From NCBI GenBank assembly GCA_030706265.1, contig JAUZOX010000181.1:1-6018 (forward strand): a stretch of DNA of 6,018 nucleotides. The letters run 5' to 3'. The notes under the pieces were generated by a model that did not search any database, had not been told where the DNA came from, and saw only the letters and a program-made list of their open reading frames with translations. The translations under genes were made by a program, and so were the position numbers. Shown here one piece after another: positions 1 through 5,985 of the stretch (within the stretch, counting starts at the first letter, position 1; each line of letters begins with the position of its first letter). The DNA comes from Bacteroidota bacterium (GTDB taxonomy: Bacteria > Bacteroidota > Bacteroidia > Bacteroidales > Cfx3-03).

Positions 1-51
1 ATTAATGTGGCAACAAATTCCATAGTCGTTGATTATTTAAAGATGATAAAC

Positions 52-1287
52 TTATTGTCTTTTTGAATGCGCATAATTTTCAACCTGAGCCATGACCCTC
101 ATCAAGTTTCCACCCCATATTTTGCATATCGCATCTTCACGGTATCCTCTTTTAACCAGTTCAACAGTGATGTTGAGCATCTGGCTGACATCATGGCAAT
201 CCGCCACGCCGCCACCGCCATCAAAGTCAGTCCCGATTCCAACATGATCGATACCGGCAACCTTCACAATATGATCGATGTGATCCACGACATCACTCAC
301 AGTAGCTAACTGTTGAGGAAAACGAATGTTCAATTCATCCCGTTCTTTCCGTAAAATATCTAACTGGGCATCCGTGAGATTATCGGTATATTTGGCTTTG
401 AGCGCGTTCATTGCAGCATCCCTTTCCGGATTCGGTTTGGGTTTTTTGACATAATCGCTCAGGATACACATTTGAATGACGCCTCCGTTTGCAGCAAGCG
501 CCCGCAACATATCGTCCGTCATATTTCTCGGGTTGTTACATATTGCACGTGCACAAGAGTGCGAAGCGATCACGGGAACTTTGGTTATCTTCAGTACGTC
601 ATAAAACGACCGGTCGGAGATATGGGAGACATCCACCATCATTCCAAGCCGGTTCATTTCCTTGACGACTTCGACTCCAAATTGGGTCAATCCTCCCGCA
701 GAAAGGGTGTCATTAGAAGAATCGCAGAGCTGGTTGTTTTTTACATGACACAGTGTGATGTAACGTGCTCCAAGGTCATAAAACTCCTTAACACGACTAA
801 GGTCTGTTCCGAGGGGATATCCGTTTTCGACGCCGATAAATACGGCCCGTTTACCCTCCCGGGCTATTTTCTTAAACTGTTCCGGATTTAAAGCAATATC
901 GGCCAGATTTTTATTTTTCCGAACCGACTGATGGATGGCATCAAAGAGATGCAATGCCTGATCATGGATTTTAGTGTAGGCTTCTTCATTGCATTTTCCC
1001 TGGCTTGTAAACACGGCGAAGAAGACTCCGTCCAGACCGCCTTCCTTCATGCGTGGAAAATCAACACAACTTCCCGTTGTTGCATAGTCATTCCGGACAC
1101 CGGCGTCAAAGTTGCTTCGTGAAAGCCGAAGGGGCGTGTCGGTGTGCGAATCTACAGTGAGCGCTTTTTCATGAATGCGTTTTGCTTTTTGTATCAATGC
1201 TTCCGTTGAATTTTGGGCTTTTATGTTTTGAAAAGGCAGGCATAAAAATGCCAATGTAATAGTAAGGGTTGTCAGTTTAGGTATCAT
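52..1287 (-). CDS. Exported M19 family (membrane dipeptidase-type) zinc dipeptidase
   Basis: 411-residue peptidase of family M19 (renal dipeptidase family), which hydrolyses dipeptides at a two-zinc centre and often tolerates D-residues. The expected ligands are visible: HTD (H48, D50), the bridging glutamate in GVENG (E154), DVSH (H222), ASHS (H243) and the aspartate of GIGTDFDGG (D354). H181 (TLCH) and R254 (NPRN) fall where the human enzyme has its substrate-binding His152 and Arg230. Residues 1-24 form a signal peptide (K4, hydrophobic stretch about 6-19, likely cut IKA|QN) with no convincing lipobox, so a periplasmic soluble enzyme is inferred. A charged insertion at about 281-330 lies between the last histidine and the final aspartate; I believe it is usual in Bacteroidota members but could not check. 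The start lies 10 bp after the decarboxylase stop, so the gene is the distal one of a two-gene operon. Full length with no broken motif; exact dipeptide preference is unknown. Confidence 0.95.
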   Translation of the reverse strand: MIPKLTTLTITLAFLCLPFQNIKAQNSTEALIQKAKRIHEKALTVDSHTDTPLRLSRSNFDAGVRNDYATTGSCVDFPRMKEGGLDGVFFAVFTSQGKCNEEAYTKIHDQALHLFDAIHQSVRKNKNLADIALNPEQFKKIAREGKRAVFIGVENGYPLGTDLSRVKEFYDLGARYITLCHVKNNQLCDSSNDTLSAGGLTQFGVEVVKEMNRLGMMVDVSHISDRSFYDVLKITKVPVIASHSCARAICNNPRNMTDDMLRALAANGGVIQMCILSDYVKKPKPNPERDAAMNALKAKYTDNLTDAQLDILRKERDELNIRFPQQLATVSDVVDHIDHIVKVAGIDHVGIGTDFDGGGGVADCHDVSQMLNITVELVKRGYREDAICKIWGGNLMRVMAQVENYAHSKRQ

Positions 1288-1297
1288 TACAGAGCGC

Positions 1298-2719
1298 TTA
1301 AATATTTAAACTTTTGGCGGTTTCACAAATCAGTTTCCACGCCGAGTCCACATTTTGTTTTGTCACATTGGTCTGGGCGATGACCATTCTTAAAGTGTAT
1401 TTACTGCCTAATCGGGTGTGGGTGAGATATATCTTTCCGGTTTTGTTGAGATTTCTGATCAACAGTTCATTTAAGGCATTGAGGCGATCCATGTCCTTTT
1501 CCCCTTCGGGGATATATCTGAAACAGATAACGTTGAAATGGACCGGGGCCAATATTTCAAATTCGGTGTTCTTTTCAACCAATTGGGCAAAATGTTGGCC
1601 GAGTTTGATGTGGAACCTGATCTTTTCCTGAAGTCCCTCGATGCCAAAGTTCCGGATCACGAACCAGAGCTTCAGCGCCCTGAACCTGCGGCCAAGCTGA
1701 ACACCCCAGTCCCGGTAGTCGTTTACTTTTCCACGTGTTGAAGTCCTGAGATACTCGGGCAGGATTTCAAACGTGCGCAGCAGGGGTTCTTTATCTTTCA
1801 CAAAAAAAGCCGAACAGTCAAAATTCGTAAACATCCATTTGTGCGGGTTAAAGACAAAGCTGTTTGCCTTTTCGATGCCTTTTATCATCCAGCGGTATTC
1901 CGGTAGTAATAATGCGGTCCCGGCAAAAGCTGCATCAATATGCAGCCAGATATTGTATTTATTGCATATCGCAGCAATTTTTTCAAGGGGGTCGATGGCG
2001 GTCGAACTGGTCGTGCCGAGGGTGGCGATCATACACATCGGACTGAATCCGTTTGCCATATCCTGCACGATGGCTTGTTCAAGTGCCTCGGGATTAAGGG
2101 CATATTGTTTGTCCAGACCGACCTTTTTCAGGTTAGTCCTTCCGAGTCCGGCAATTTTTACGGCCTTTTCGACAGAAGAATGGGTCTCTGTCGAACAATA
2201 GATTCTGAATTTATCTTTACTGGTGAATCCCTGATCGTTAATCGTGAATCCGGAAGCCCTCTCACGTGCAGAAAGAATAGCCGCCAATGTTGACGAGGAA
2301 GCAGAATCCTGAATGACACCCTCCCATGAAGAGGGAAGTCCCGTCATTTGTTTAAGCCAGTTCATCGTCAACTCTTCCAGTTCAGCCGCGGCCGGGGAAG
2401 TTTCCCACATCATGCACTGACTTCCGAGCGCAGCGGTCAGCATCTCTCCCAACACGGAAGGATAGCTGTTGTTGGAAGGAAAATAAGCGAAAAAATTGGG
2501 ACTTTGCCAATGCGTGATTCCCGGAAGGATTACATCCTGGAAATCCTTGAAAATAGTATTCATCGATTCCCCCTTTTCGGGTGGCGACGATGGCAGTTGG
2601 TTGAATATCTGACGGGGTTCTACCTGTGATTTAACAGGATATTGATCAACAGTTTCCAAGTAGTCAGCCATCCAGTCCACCATAAGATGGGCCTGACGAC
2701 GAAATTCTTTTGCATCCAT
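1298..2719 (-). CDS. PLP-dependent group II decarboxylase, aromatic-L-amino-acid decarboxylase type
   Basis: 473-residue cytoplasmic fold-type I PLP enzyme of the aromatic-L-amino-acid/tryptophan/tyrosine decarboxylase family, close in length to human DDC (480). Landmarks: the HWQSPNFFAYFP substrate and cofactor region (70-81); THSSVEKA, with H180 at the position of the histidine that stacks on PLP; HIDAAFAG (260-267), whose D262 should pair with the pyridine nitrogen; NPHKW, with K294 as the Schiff-base lysine; and LGRRFRALKLWF (342-353). LPEYL places Y323 where human DDC has catalytic-loop Tyr332, the residue associated with true decarboxylation rather than aldehyde synthesis. The expected reaction is aromatic L-amino acid to arylalkylamine plus CO2; the substrate (Trp, Tyr, Phe or DOPA) cannot be assigned from sequence. 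It is the first gene of an operon with the M19 dipeptidase and is transcribed divergently from hutU. The start is the first ATG giving the family N-terminus (MDAKEFRRQAHLMVDW). A histidine or glutamate decarboxylase is less likely given the DDC-like motifs. Confidence 0.93.
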   Translation of the reverse strand: MDAKEFRRQAHLMVDWMADYLETVDQYPVKSQVEPRQIFNQLPSSPPEKGESMNTIFKDFQDVILPGITHWQSPNFFAYFPSNNSYPSVLGEMLTAALGSQCMMWETSPAAAELEELTMNWLKQMTGLPSSWEGVIQDSASSSTLAAILSARERASGFTINDQGFTSKDKFRIYCSTETHSSVEKAVKIAGLGRTNLKKVGLDKQYALNPEALEQAIVQDMANGFSPMCMIATLGTTSSTAIDPLEKIAAICNKYNIWLHIDAAFAGTALLLPEYRWMIKGIEKANSFVFNPHKWMFTNFDCSAFFVKDKEPLLRTFEILPEYLRTSTRGKVNDYRDWGVQLGRRFRALKLWFVIRNFGIEGLQEKIRFHIKLGQHFAQLVEKNTEFEILAPVHFNVICFRYIPEGEKDMDRLNALNELLIRNLNKTGKIYLTHTRLGSKYTLRMVIAQTNVTKQNVDSAWKLICETAKSLNI

Positions 2720-2735
2720 GCCTTAAATTTTTGTA

Positions 2736-2743
2736 TAAAGATA
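2736..2743 (-). promoter_or_regulatory. Candidate -7 element for the decarboxylase-dipeptidase operon
   Basis: Read on the minus strand this is TATCTTTA, which fits the Bacteroidota -7 consensus TAnnTTTG except for the last base. It lies 16 bp upstream of the decarboxylase ATG, so the leader would be very short. No convincing TTTG-type -33 element is found about 19-20 bp further upstream. A weak, single-element match in AT-rich DNA. Confidence 0.3.
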
Positions 2744-2768
2744 CTACCTTTTTCATCCGAAAGTAATT

Positions 2769-2797
2769 TGAATAAATAGGTCGTATGGAACTCGCAT
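2769..2797 (+). repeat. Direct repeat, copy 1 (29 nt)
   Basis: 29-nt sequence with the core TAAATAGGTCGTATGGA followed by ACTCGCAT. It recurs in the same orientation at 3020-3048 with two mismatches (A/T at repeat position 4, A/G at position 22). Similarity stops sharply on both sides. This copy begins about 25 bp upstream of the candidate decarboxylase -7 element. Confidence 0.9.
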
Positions 2798-2814
2798 AAA
2801 CGCATTCTCGGTCT

Positions 2815-2852
2815 AAGTTTAGGCGTAAGCATATTTGGTTCAAGTTTAGGCG
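2815..2852 (+). repeat. Short direct repeat AAGTTTAGGCG, two copies
   Basis: AAGTTTAGGCG occurs at 2815-2825 and again at 2842-2852, 27 bp start to start. The wider contexts also resemble each other (TCTAAGTTTAGGCGTAAGC against TTCAAGTTTAGGCGATAGC). The second copy overlaps the left arm and loop of the 2829-2878 hairpin. It may reflect a local duplication or paired sites for a DNA-binding protein. Confidence 0.7.
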
Positions 2853-2878
2853 ATAGCCGTAACTTGGACCAAATATGC
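2829..2878. repeat. Strong inverted repeat / hairpin with 18-bp arms
   Basis: The left arm GCATATTTGGTTCAAGTT (2829-2846) pairs with the right arm AACTTGGACCAAATATGC (2861-2878): 17 Watson-Crick pairs plus one T-G wobble. The 14-nt loop contains GGCGATAGCC, which can form an inner 3-bp stem with a GATA loop. Three further outer pairs (2826-2828 with 2881-2883) are possible across a 2-nt bulge. No T-run follows on either strand, so it is not a standard intrinsic terminator. It could be an RNA structure, a cruciform or protein-binding site, or the palindromic part of a dispersed repeat. Confidence 0.88.
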
Positions 2879-3019
2879 GATTAAAGACTTATATAAGGAT
2901 TGGGGATTAGGAGATAGCGCGTCAAGCCAGCAATATCGTACGGGGTGCAGCGGTAACCTCGACTAAGAATAGACTTAGTTTGCAACTGATCAAAAGTATA
3001 AAACCTCTGCCATACATGG

Positions 3020-3048
3020 TGATTAAATAGGTCGTATGGAGCTCGCAT
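3020..3048 (+). repeat. Direct repeat, copy 2 (29 nt)
   Basis: Second copy of the repeat at 2769-2797, offset by 251 bp, same orientation, 27 of 29 bases identical, with GCTCGCAT in place of ACTCGCAT at the right end. It ends about 65 bp upstream of the candidate hutU -7 element. The two copies bound a 222-bp segment that contains the strong hairpin. Confidence 0.9.
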
Positions 3049-3112
3049 GTCTGTTCGGTTTATCGATTTTTGTGATTTCCAAAAATGCTCGTTTCTCTTC
3101 AACTAATTGTAC

Positions 3113-3120
3113 TAGTTTTG
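3113..3120 (+). promoter_or_regulatory. Candidate -7 element for hutU
   Basis: TAGTTTTG matches the Bacteroidota -7 consensus TAnnTTTG at every fixed position and ends 46 bp upstream of the hutU ATG. The only -33-like sequence is TTTC at 3092-3095, with a 17-bp spacer that is shorter than usual. The leader that follows is AT-rich with no clear Shine-Dalgarno. Confidence 0.45.
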
Positions 3121-3166
3121 TAAAAACAAAACGGTTCTGTTTTTCCTTTTATCAAATATATGCAAT

Positions 3167-5170
3167 ATGTCAAAGTCTGATTTTCAACAAGCCATACTCC
3201 GTGGAATTCCTTCCGAATTGCCGGATCCGCAGCCCTATGATTACAGTGTGAATCATGCTCCGGTGCGGAAAGATATCTTGTCTCCCGATGAAAAGAGATT
3301 GGCGCTTCGCAATGCCCTCCGTTATTTTGAGCCCCGCCACCATGCCGTCCTGGCTCCCGAGTTTGCCGACGAACTTCAAAAATATGGACGGATTTATATG
3401 TACCGTTTTCGCCCCACATACCAAATGTATGCCCGTCCGGTTGAAGATTATCCGGCTCAATGCAAACAGGCTGCCGCCATCATGTTGATGATCCAGAACA
3501 ACCTCGATCCGGCCGTTGCCCAACATCCTCATGAATTGATCACTTACGGCGGGAATGGGGCCGTATTTCAGAACTGGGCGCAATACCTGCTTACCATGCA
3601 ATACTTGTCACGGATGACCGACCAGCAAACGTTGGTGATGTATTCAGGCCATCCAATGGGACTCTTTCCTTCACATCCCGATGCCCCCCGTGTCGTAGTA
3701 ACCAATGGGATGACAATTCCCAATTACAGTAAGCCTGACGACTGGGAAAGATTTAATGCCCTGGGGGTGTCTCAATATGGCCAGATGACGGCCGGTTCCT
3801 ATATGTATATCGGGCCACAGGGGATTGTCCATGGAACAACCATCACACTCATGAATGCCGGAAGAATCATCAACCGGCCCGGCGAGGATCTCTCCGGAAA
3901 AGTATTTGTCTCTTCAGGTTTAGGCGGCATGTCAGGAGCACAGCCTAAAGCAGCCGTCATTGCCGGGGCCGTGGGTGTCATTGCCGAAATCAACCCTAAA
4001 GCCGTCGAAATTCGGCATGCTCAGGGCTGGGTCGATGAAGTGTTTTTAGATCTTGACGAATTGCTCAACCGTATACGCATTGCCCGGCTCAACAAAGAAT
4101 CGGTTTCACTTGCTTTCCAGGGGAATGTGGTCGATCTGTGGGAACGTTTGGCCATTGAAGATTTTCCGGTTGAACTTGGTTCCGATCAAACATCGCTTCA
4201 TAACCCCTGGGCAGGTGGATATTACCCCGCCGGCCTTTCTTTTGAAGAGGCAAAGGAGATGATGGCGCATCAACCCGTATTGTTTAAAGAAAAGGTGCAG
4301 GAGTCGCTTTGCCGGCAGGTCACAGCCATCAATAAAATAGCAGCCCGCGGCATGTATTTCTTCGACTATGGCAATGCCTTTTTGCTCGAATCTGCCAGGG
4401 CAGGGGCGGCAGTACTGAAAGAAGACGGTACTTTCAGGTATCCTTCTTATGTGCAGGATATCATGGGTCCGCTTTGTTTCGATTATGGATTTGGACCATT
4501 CCGGTGGGTTTGTACCAGTGGAAAATCATCCGATCTGGATATGACGGATCAGATTGCCATGAGGGTATTGGAAGAAATGTTGCACGATGCCCCTGTTGAG
4601 ATTCAACAACAGTTGAAGGACAATATCCGTTGGATCGGTGAAGCCAAACAGAATAAGCTGGTAGTGGGATCGCAGGCGCGAATCCTCTATGCCGATTGTG
4701 AGGGCCGGACAAGGATCGCTTCTGCATTCAATAAGGCGATTCGTGAAAACAGGATAGGTCCTGTCGTGATTGGGAGGGATCATCATGATGTATCCGGGAC
4801 CGACTCCCCGTATCGCGAAACCTCCAATATTTACGACGGATCCAGGTTTACGGCGGATATGGCAATCCAGAATGTGATCGGTGACTCATTCCGAGGTGCA
4901 ACCTGGGTGAGCGTTCACAATGGTGGAGGTGTCGGTTGGGGCGAAGTCATCAACGGTGGATTTGGGATGCTGTTGGATGGCACCGAAGCAACCGACCGGC
5001 GGATACAAAGCATGCTTTATTGGGATGTCAACAATGGCATAGCCCGTCGTTCCTGGGCACGCAATGCTGCAGCCGATTTTACCATTCGCCGCGCCATGCA
5101 AACCGAGCCTCTTTTAAAAGTGACGCTGCCAAATCCTGCCGACGATAAATTAATTTTAGGGTTTTTCTGA
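3167..5170 (+). CDS. hutU: Urocanate hydratase (urocanase), long form
   Basis: 667-residue cytoplasmic urocanase, which uses tightly bound NAD+ as an electrophile to convert urocanate to imidazolonepropionate, the second step of histidine catabolism. Motifs in order: YGGNG (127-131), SGHPMGLFPSHPDAPRVVVTNG (about 160-181), the NAD-site glycine-rich segment GLGGMSGAQP (251-260), DQTSLHNPWAGGYYP (340-354), FFDYGNAF (398-405), LCFDYGFGPFRW (436-447), GRDHHDVSGTDSPYRET (536-552) and HNGGGVGWGE (584-593). C437, just before GPFRW, is at the likely equivalent of the catalytic cysteine (Cys410 in Pseudomonas putida). The protein is about 110 residues longer than the 557-residue proteobacterial form, as in the long class found in Bacteroidota and eukaryotes. 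The start at 3167 gives the expected N-terminus; the leader is AT-rich and lacks a Shine-Dalgarno. It appears monocistronic here: the next gene starts 302 bp downstream and no other hut gene is in the window. Confidence 0.97.
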   Translation: MSKSDFQQAILRGIPSELPDPQPYDYSVNHAPVRKDILSPDEKRLALRNALRYFEPRHHAVLAPEFADELQKYGRIYMYRFRPTYQMYARPVEDYPAQCKQAAAIMLMIQNNLDPAVAQHPHELITYGGNGAVFQNWAQYLLTMQYLSRMTDQQTLVMYSGHPMGLFPSHPDAPRVVVTNGMTIPNYSKPDDWERFNALGVSQYGQMTAGSYMYIGPQGIVHGTTITLMNAGRIINRPGEDLSGKVFVSSGLGGMSGAQPKAAVIAGAVGVIAEINPKAVEIRHAQGWVDEVFLDLDELLNRIRIARLNKESVSLAFQGNVVDLWERLAIEDFPVELGSDQTSLHNPWAGGYYPAGLSFEEAKEMMAHQPVLFKEKVQESLCRQVTAINKIAARGMYFFDYGNAFLLESARAGAAVLKEDGTFRYPSYVQDIMGPLCFDYGFGPFRWVCTSGKSSDLDMTDQIAMRVLEEMLHDAPVEIQQQLKDNIRWIGEAKQNKLVVGSQARILYADCEGRTRIASAFNKAIRENRIGPVVIGRDHHDVSGTDSPYRETSNIYDGSRFTADMAIQNVIGDSFRGATWVSVHNGGGVGWGEVINGGFGMLLDGTEATDRRIQSMLYWDVNNGIARRSWARNAAADFTIRRAMQTEPLLKVTLPNPADDKLILGFF

Positions 5171-5200
5171 AGTTAGCTGTATTATCTCAAACTTTTCAGT

Positions 5201-5246
5201 TTACCGGTTCACATTACAGATTATGAATTCAAGGATGAACCGTTAA
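5201..5246 (+). terminator. Weak candidate terminator hairpin after hutU
   Basis: TTACCGGTTCA (5201-5211) and TGAACCGTTAA (5236-5246) pair except for one C/T mismatch, with a 24-nt loop, beginning 30 bp after the hutU stop. No U-tract follows, so function as an intrinsic terminator is doubtful. Confidence 0.25.
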
Positions 5247-5283
5247 AATGTTAAGAATTATTAATATAAATCCGATGTCAATT

Positions 5284-5338
5284 AAACCGGTTGTATATTT
5301 AACAGTCTAATTTTAAAAACAGGAATACAATCCGGTTT
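5284..5338. repeat. Long imperfect stem-loop in the hutU-T9SS gene gap
   Basis: AAACCGGTTGTAT (5284-5296) pairs with ATACAATCCGGTTT (5325-5338): 13 base pairs interrupted by a single bulged T at 5331, around a 28-nt AT-rich loop. It lies about 110 bp after the hutU stop and about 110 bp before the promoter of the next gene. It may help end hutU transcription or stabilise its 3' end. Only TTTT follows the GG of the right arm, so it is not a classic terminator. Confidence 0.6.
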
Positions 5339-5424
5339 TGGCGGTTAAAAAAGGGGCCAATATTAAAAAAACGTTAATTATTGCTCAGAATGGCTACAAT
5401 TAAGAGATCTTAACAAACAAAACA

Positions 5425-5455
5425 TTGAATTAAGCGTTAAGTGTGCGTACTTTTG
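5425..5455 (+). promoter_or_regulatory. Bacteroidota-type promoter for the T9SS cargo gene
   Basis: TTG at 5425-5427 (-33 element), a 20-bp spacer, then TACTTTTG at 5448-5455, an exact match to the TAnnTTTG -7 consensus. The inferred transcription start near 5459-5463 leaves a leader of only about 10-14 nt to the ATG at 5473, but about 31-35 nt to the ATG at 5494. This is the best-formed promoter in the window. Confidence 0.65.
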
Positions 5456-5493
5456 CATGGTATTTGTAATAAATGAAAGAAAAAAGGAATGGT

Positions 5494-5985
5494 ATGAAAA
5501 AAAATATACTTTTAATGATGTCGGGTTTGGTTGTGGGAAGCATGTTATTTGCAAATACATTGGCTTCGGTGGTGTCGGCTCCAACGATTGTTATTCCGGT
5601 CGATACTTTAAAGAATAAGGCAAAACAACTGGCTGTAGCTCAGAAATTATCGGATGCGGTTTCTGGTAAGATATCTACCAGCACATGGAGTATTAACAAG
5701 ATTGAATCCGGAAATGATCTGGCAAAGGGCATCGAGTTCTCAAATCCATTCCCAAATCCTGCAAATCAACAGACGGGCATTAATTTTCAGTTGCCATCTC
5801 CCAATTCGGAAGCCAGGGTGATGCTTCGAAACCTGCTGGGTTCTGTGGTCAAGGAAATTAGGGTTACCGGAGCTGAAAACCGGTTTTTCATCAATACCTC
5901 TGATCTCAACAATGGATTATATTTTTACTCTGTTATGTTCGAAAACAGAGTCTTGTTTACTAAAAAGTTAATCGTGAAGCACTAA
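5494..5985 (+). CDS. Small secreted protein with T9SS type A C-terminal sorting domain
   Basis: 163 residues from the ATG at 5494 (170 if the in-frame ATG at 5473 is used). I prefer 5494: AAAAAGGA sits 5 nt upstream, the signal peptide then begins as a normal MKKN, and the promoter leaves a reasonable leader. Residues 1 to about 29 are a Sec signal peptide (K2-K3, hydrophobic 5-20, possible cuts after A20, A24 or A29). Residues about 83-163 form a Por/T9SS type A sorting domain: SNPFPNPA (83-90), LRNLLGSVV (111-119), GLYFYSV (141-147) and the terminal TKKLIVKH. In known T9SS cargo this domain directs passage through the outer membrane and is removed on surface attachment or release. Only about 55 residues (25-82, with a Lys/Ala/Gln/Ser-rich helical-looking stretch at 38-58) remain as cargo, with no recognised fold. 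Monocistronic here, with its own promoter; function unknown. Confidence 0.88.
   Translation: MKKNILLMMSGLVVGSMLFANTLASVVSAPTIVIPVDTLKNKAKQLAVAQKLSDAVSGKISTSTWSINKIESGNDLAKGIEFSNPFPNPANQQTGINFQLPSPNSEARVMLRNLLGSVVKEIRVTGAENRFFINTSDLNNGLYFYSVMFENRVLFTKKLIVKH

Larger units (their letters stand above)
2720..3166. other. 447-bp divergent intergenic region, structured and without a convincing gene
   Basis: This stretch separates the start codons of the decarboxylase operon and hutU. It contains two direct repeat copies, a 50-nt hairpin, a repeated 11-nt motif, a perfect 10-bp palindrome CTTATATAAG at 2888-2897 and a small inverted repeat, ACTAAG/CTTAGT, at 2962-2979. Minus-strand open frames of 70 and 73 codons exist (2620-2832 and 2881-3102). 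The first runs into the decarboxylase gene in another frame, and neither shows a domain or translation signal. The segment between the repeats could be a remnant or a non-autonomous mobile or dispersed repeat, but no transposase is present. Confidence 0.75.
5171..5472. other. 302-bp intergenic region between hutU and the T9SS gene
   Basis: Very AT-rich and without coding potential in either direction. It holds the weak hairpin just after hutU, the 13-bp stem-loop at 5284-5338 and the promoter at 5425-5455. Nothing else recognisable is seen; a 68-codon minus-strand frame (5378-5584) overlaps the next gene's start and has no supporting feature. Confidence 0.6.

Noticed and set aside
472..891. 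139-codon plus-strand open frame antisense to the dipeptidase gene
   Set aside because: Lies wholly opposite a well-supported M19 gene with intact metal-binding motifs, has no recognisable domain, and is explained as an antisense shadow.
1773..2293. Plus-strand open frames of up to 142 codons opposite the decarboxylase gene
   Set aside because: Antisense to the PLP-lysine and cofactor-binding region of a clearly functional gene; no protein family features.
2829..2878. Integron attC-like site
   Set aside because: The hairpin lacks the GTTRRRY/RYYYAAC core sites, and there is no integrase or cassette array.
2769..3048. CRISPR array
   Set aside because: Only two repeat copies, separated by 222 bp, and no regular spacer lengths or cas genes.
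3121..3150. AAAAC/GTTTT inverted repeat in the hutU leader as a possible regulatory hairpin
   Set aside because: Only 5-bp A/T-rich arms in AT-rich DNA; too weak to support.
3099..3601. Minus-strand frames of 106 and 143 codons opposite the start of hutU
   Set aside because: They overlap the conserved urocanase N-terminus in antisense and show no domain or promoter.
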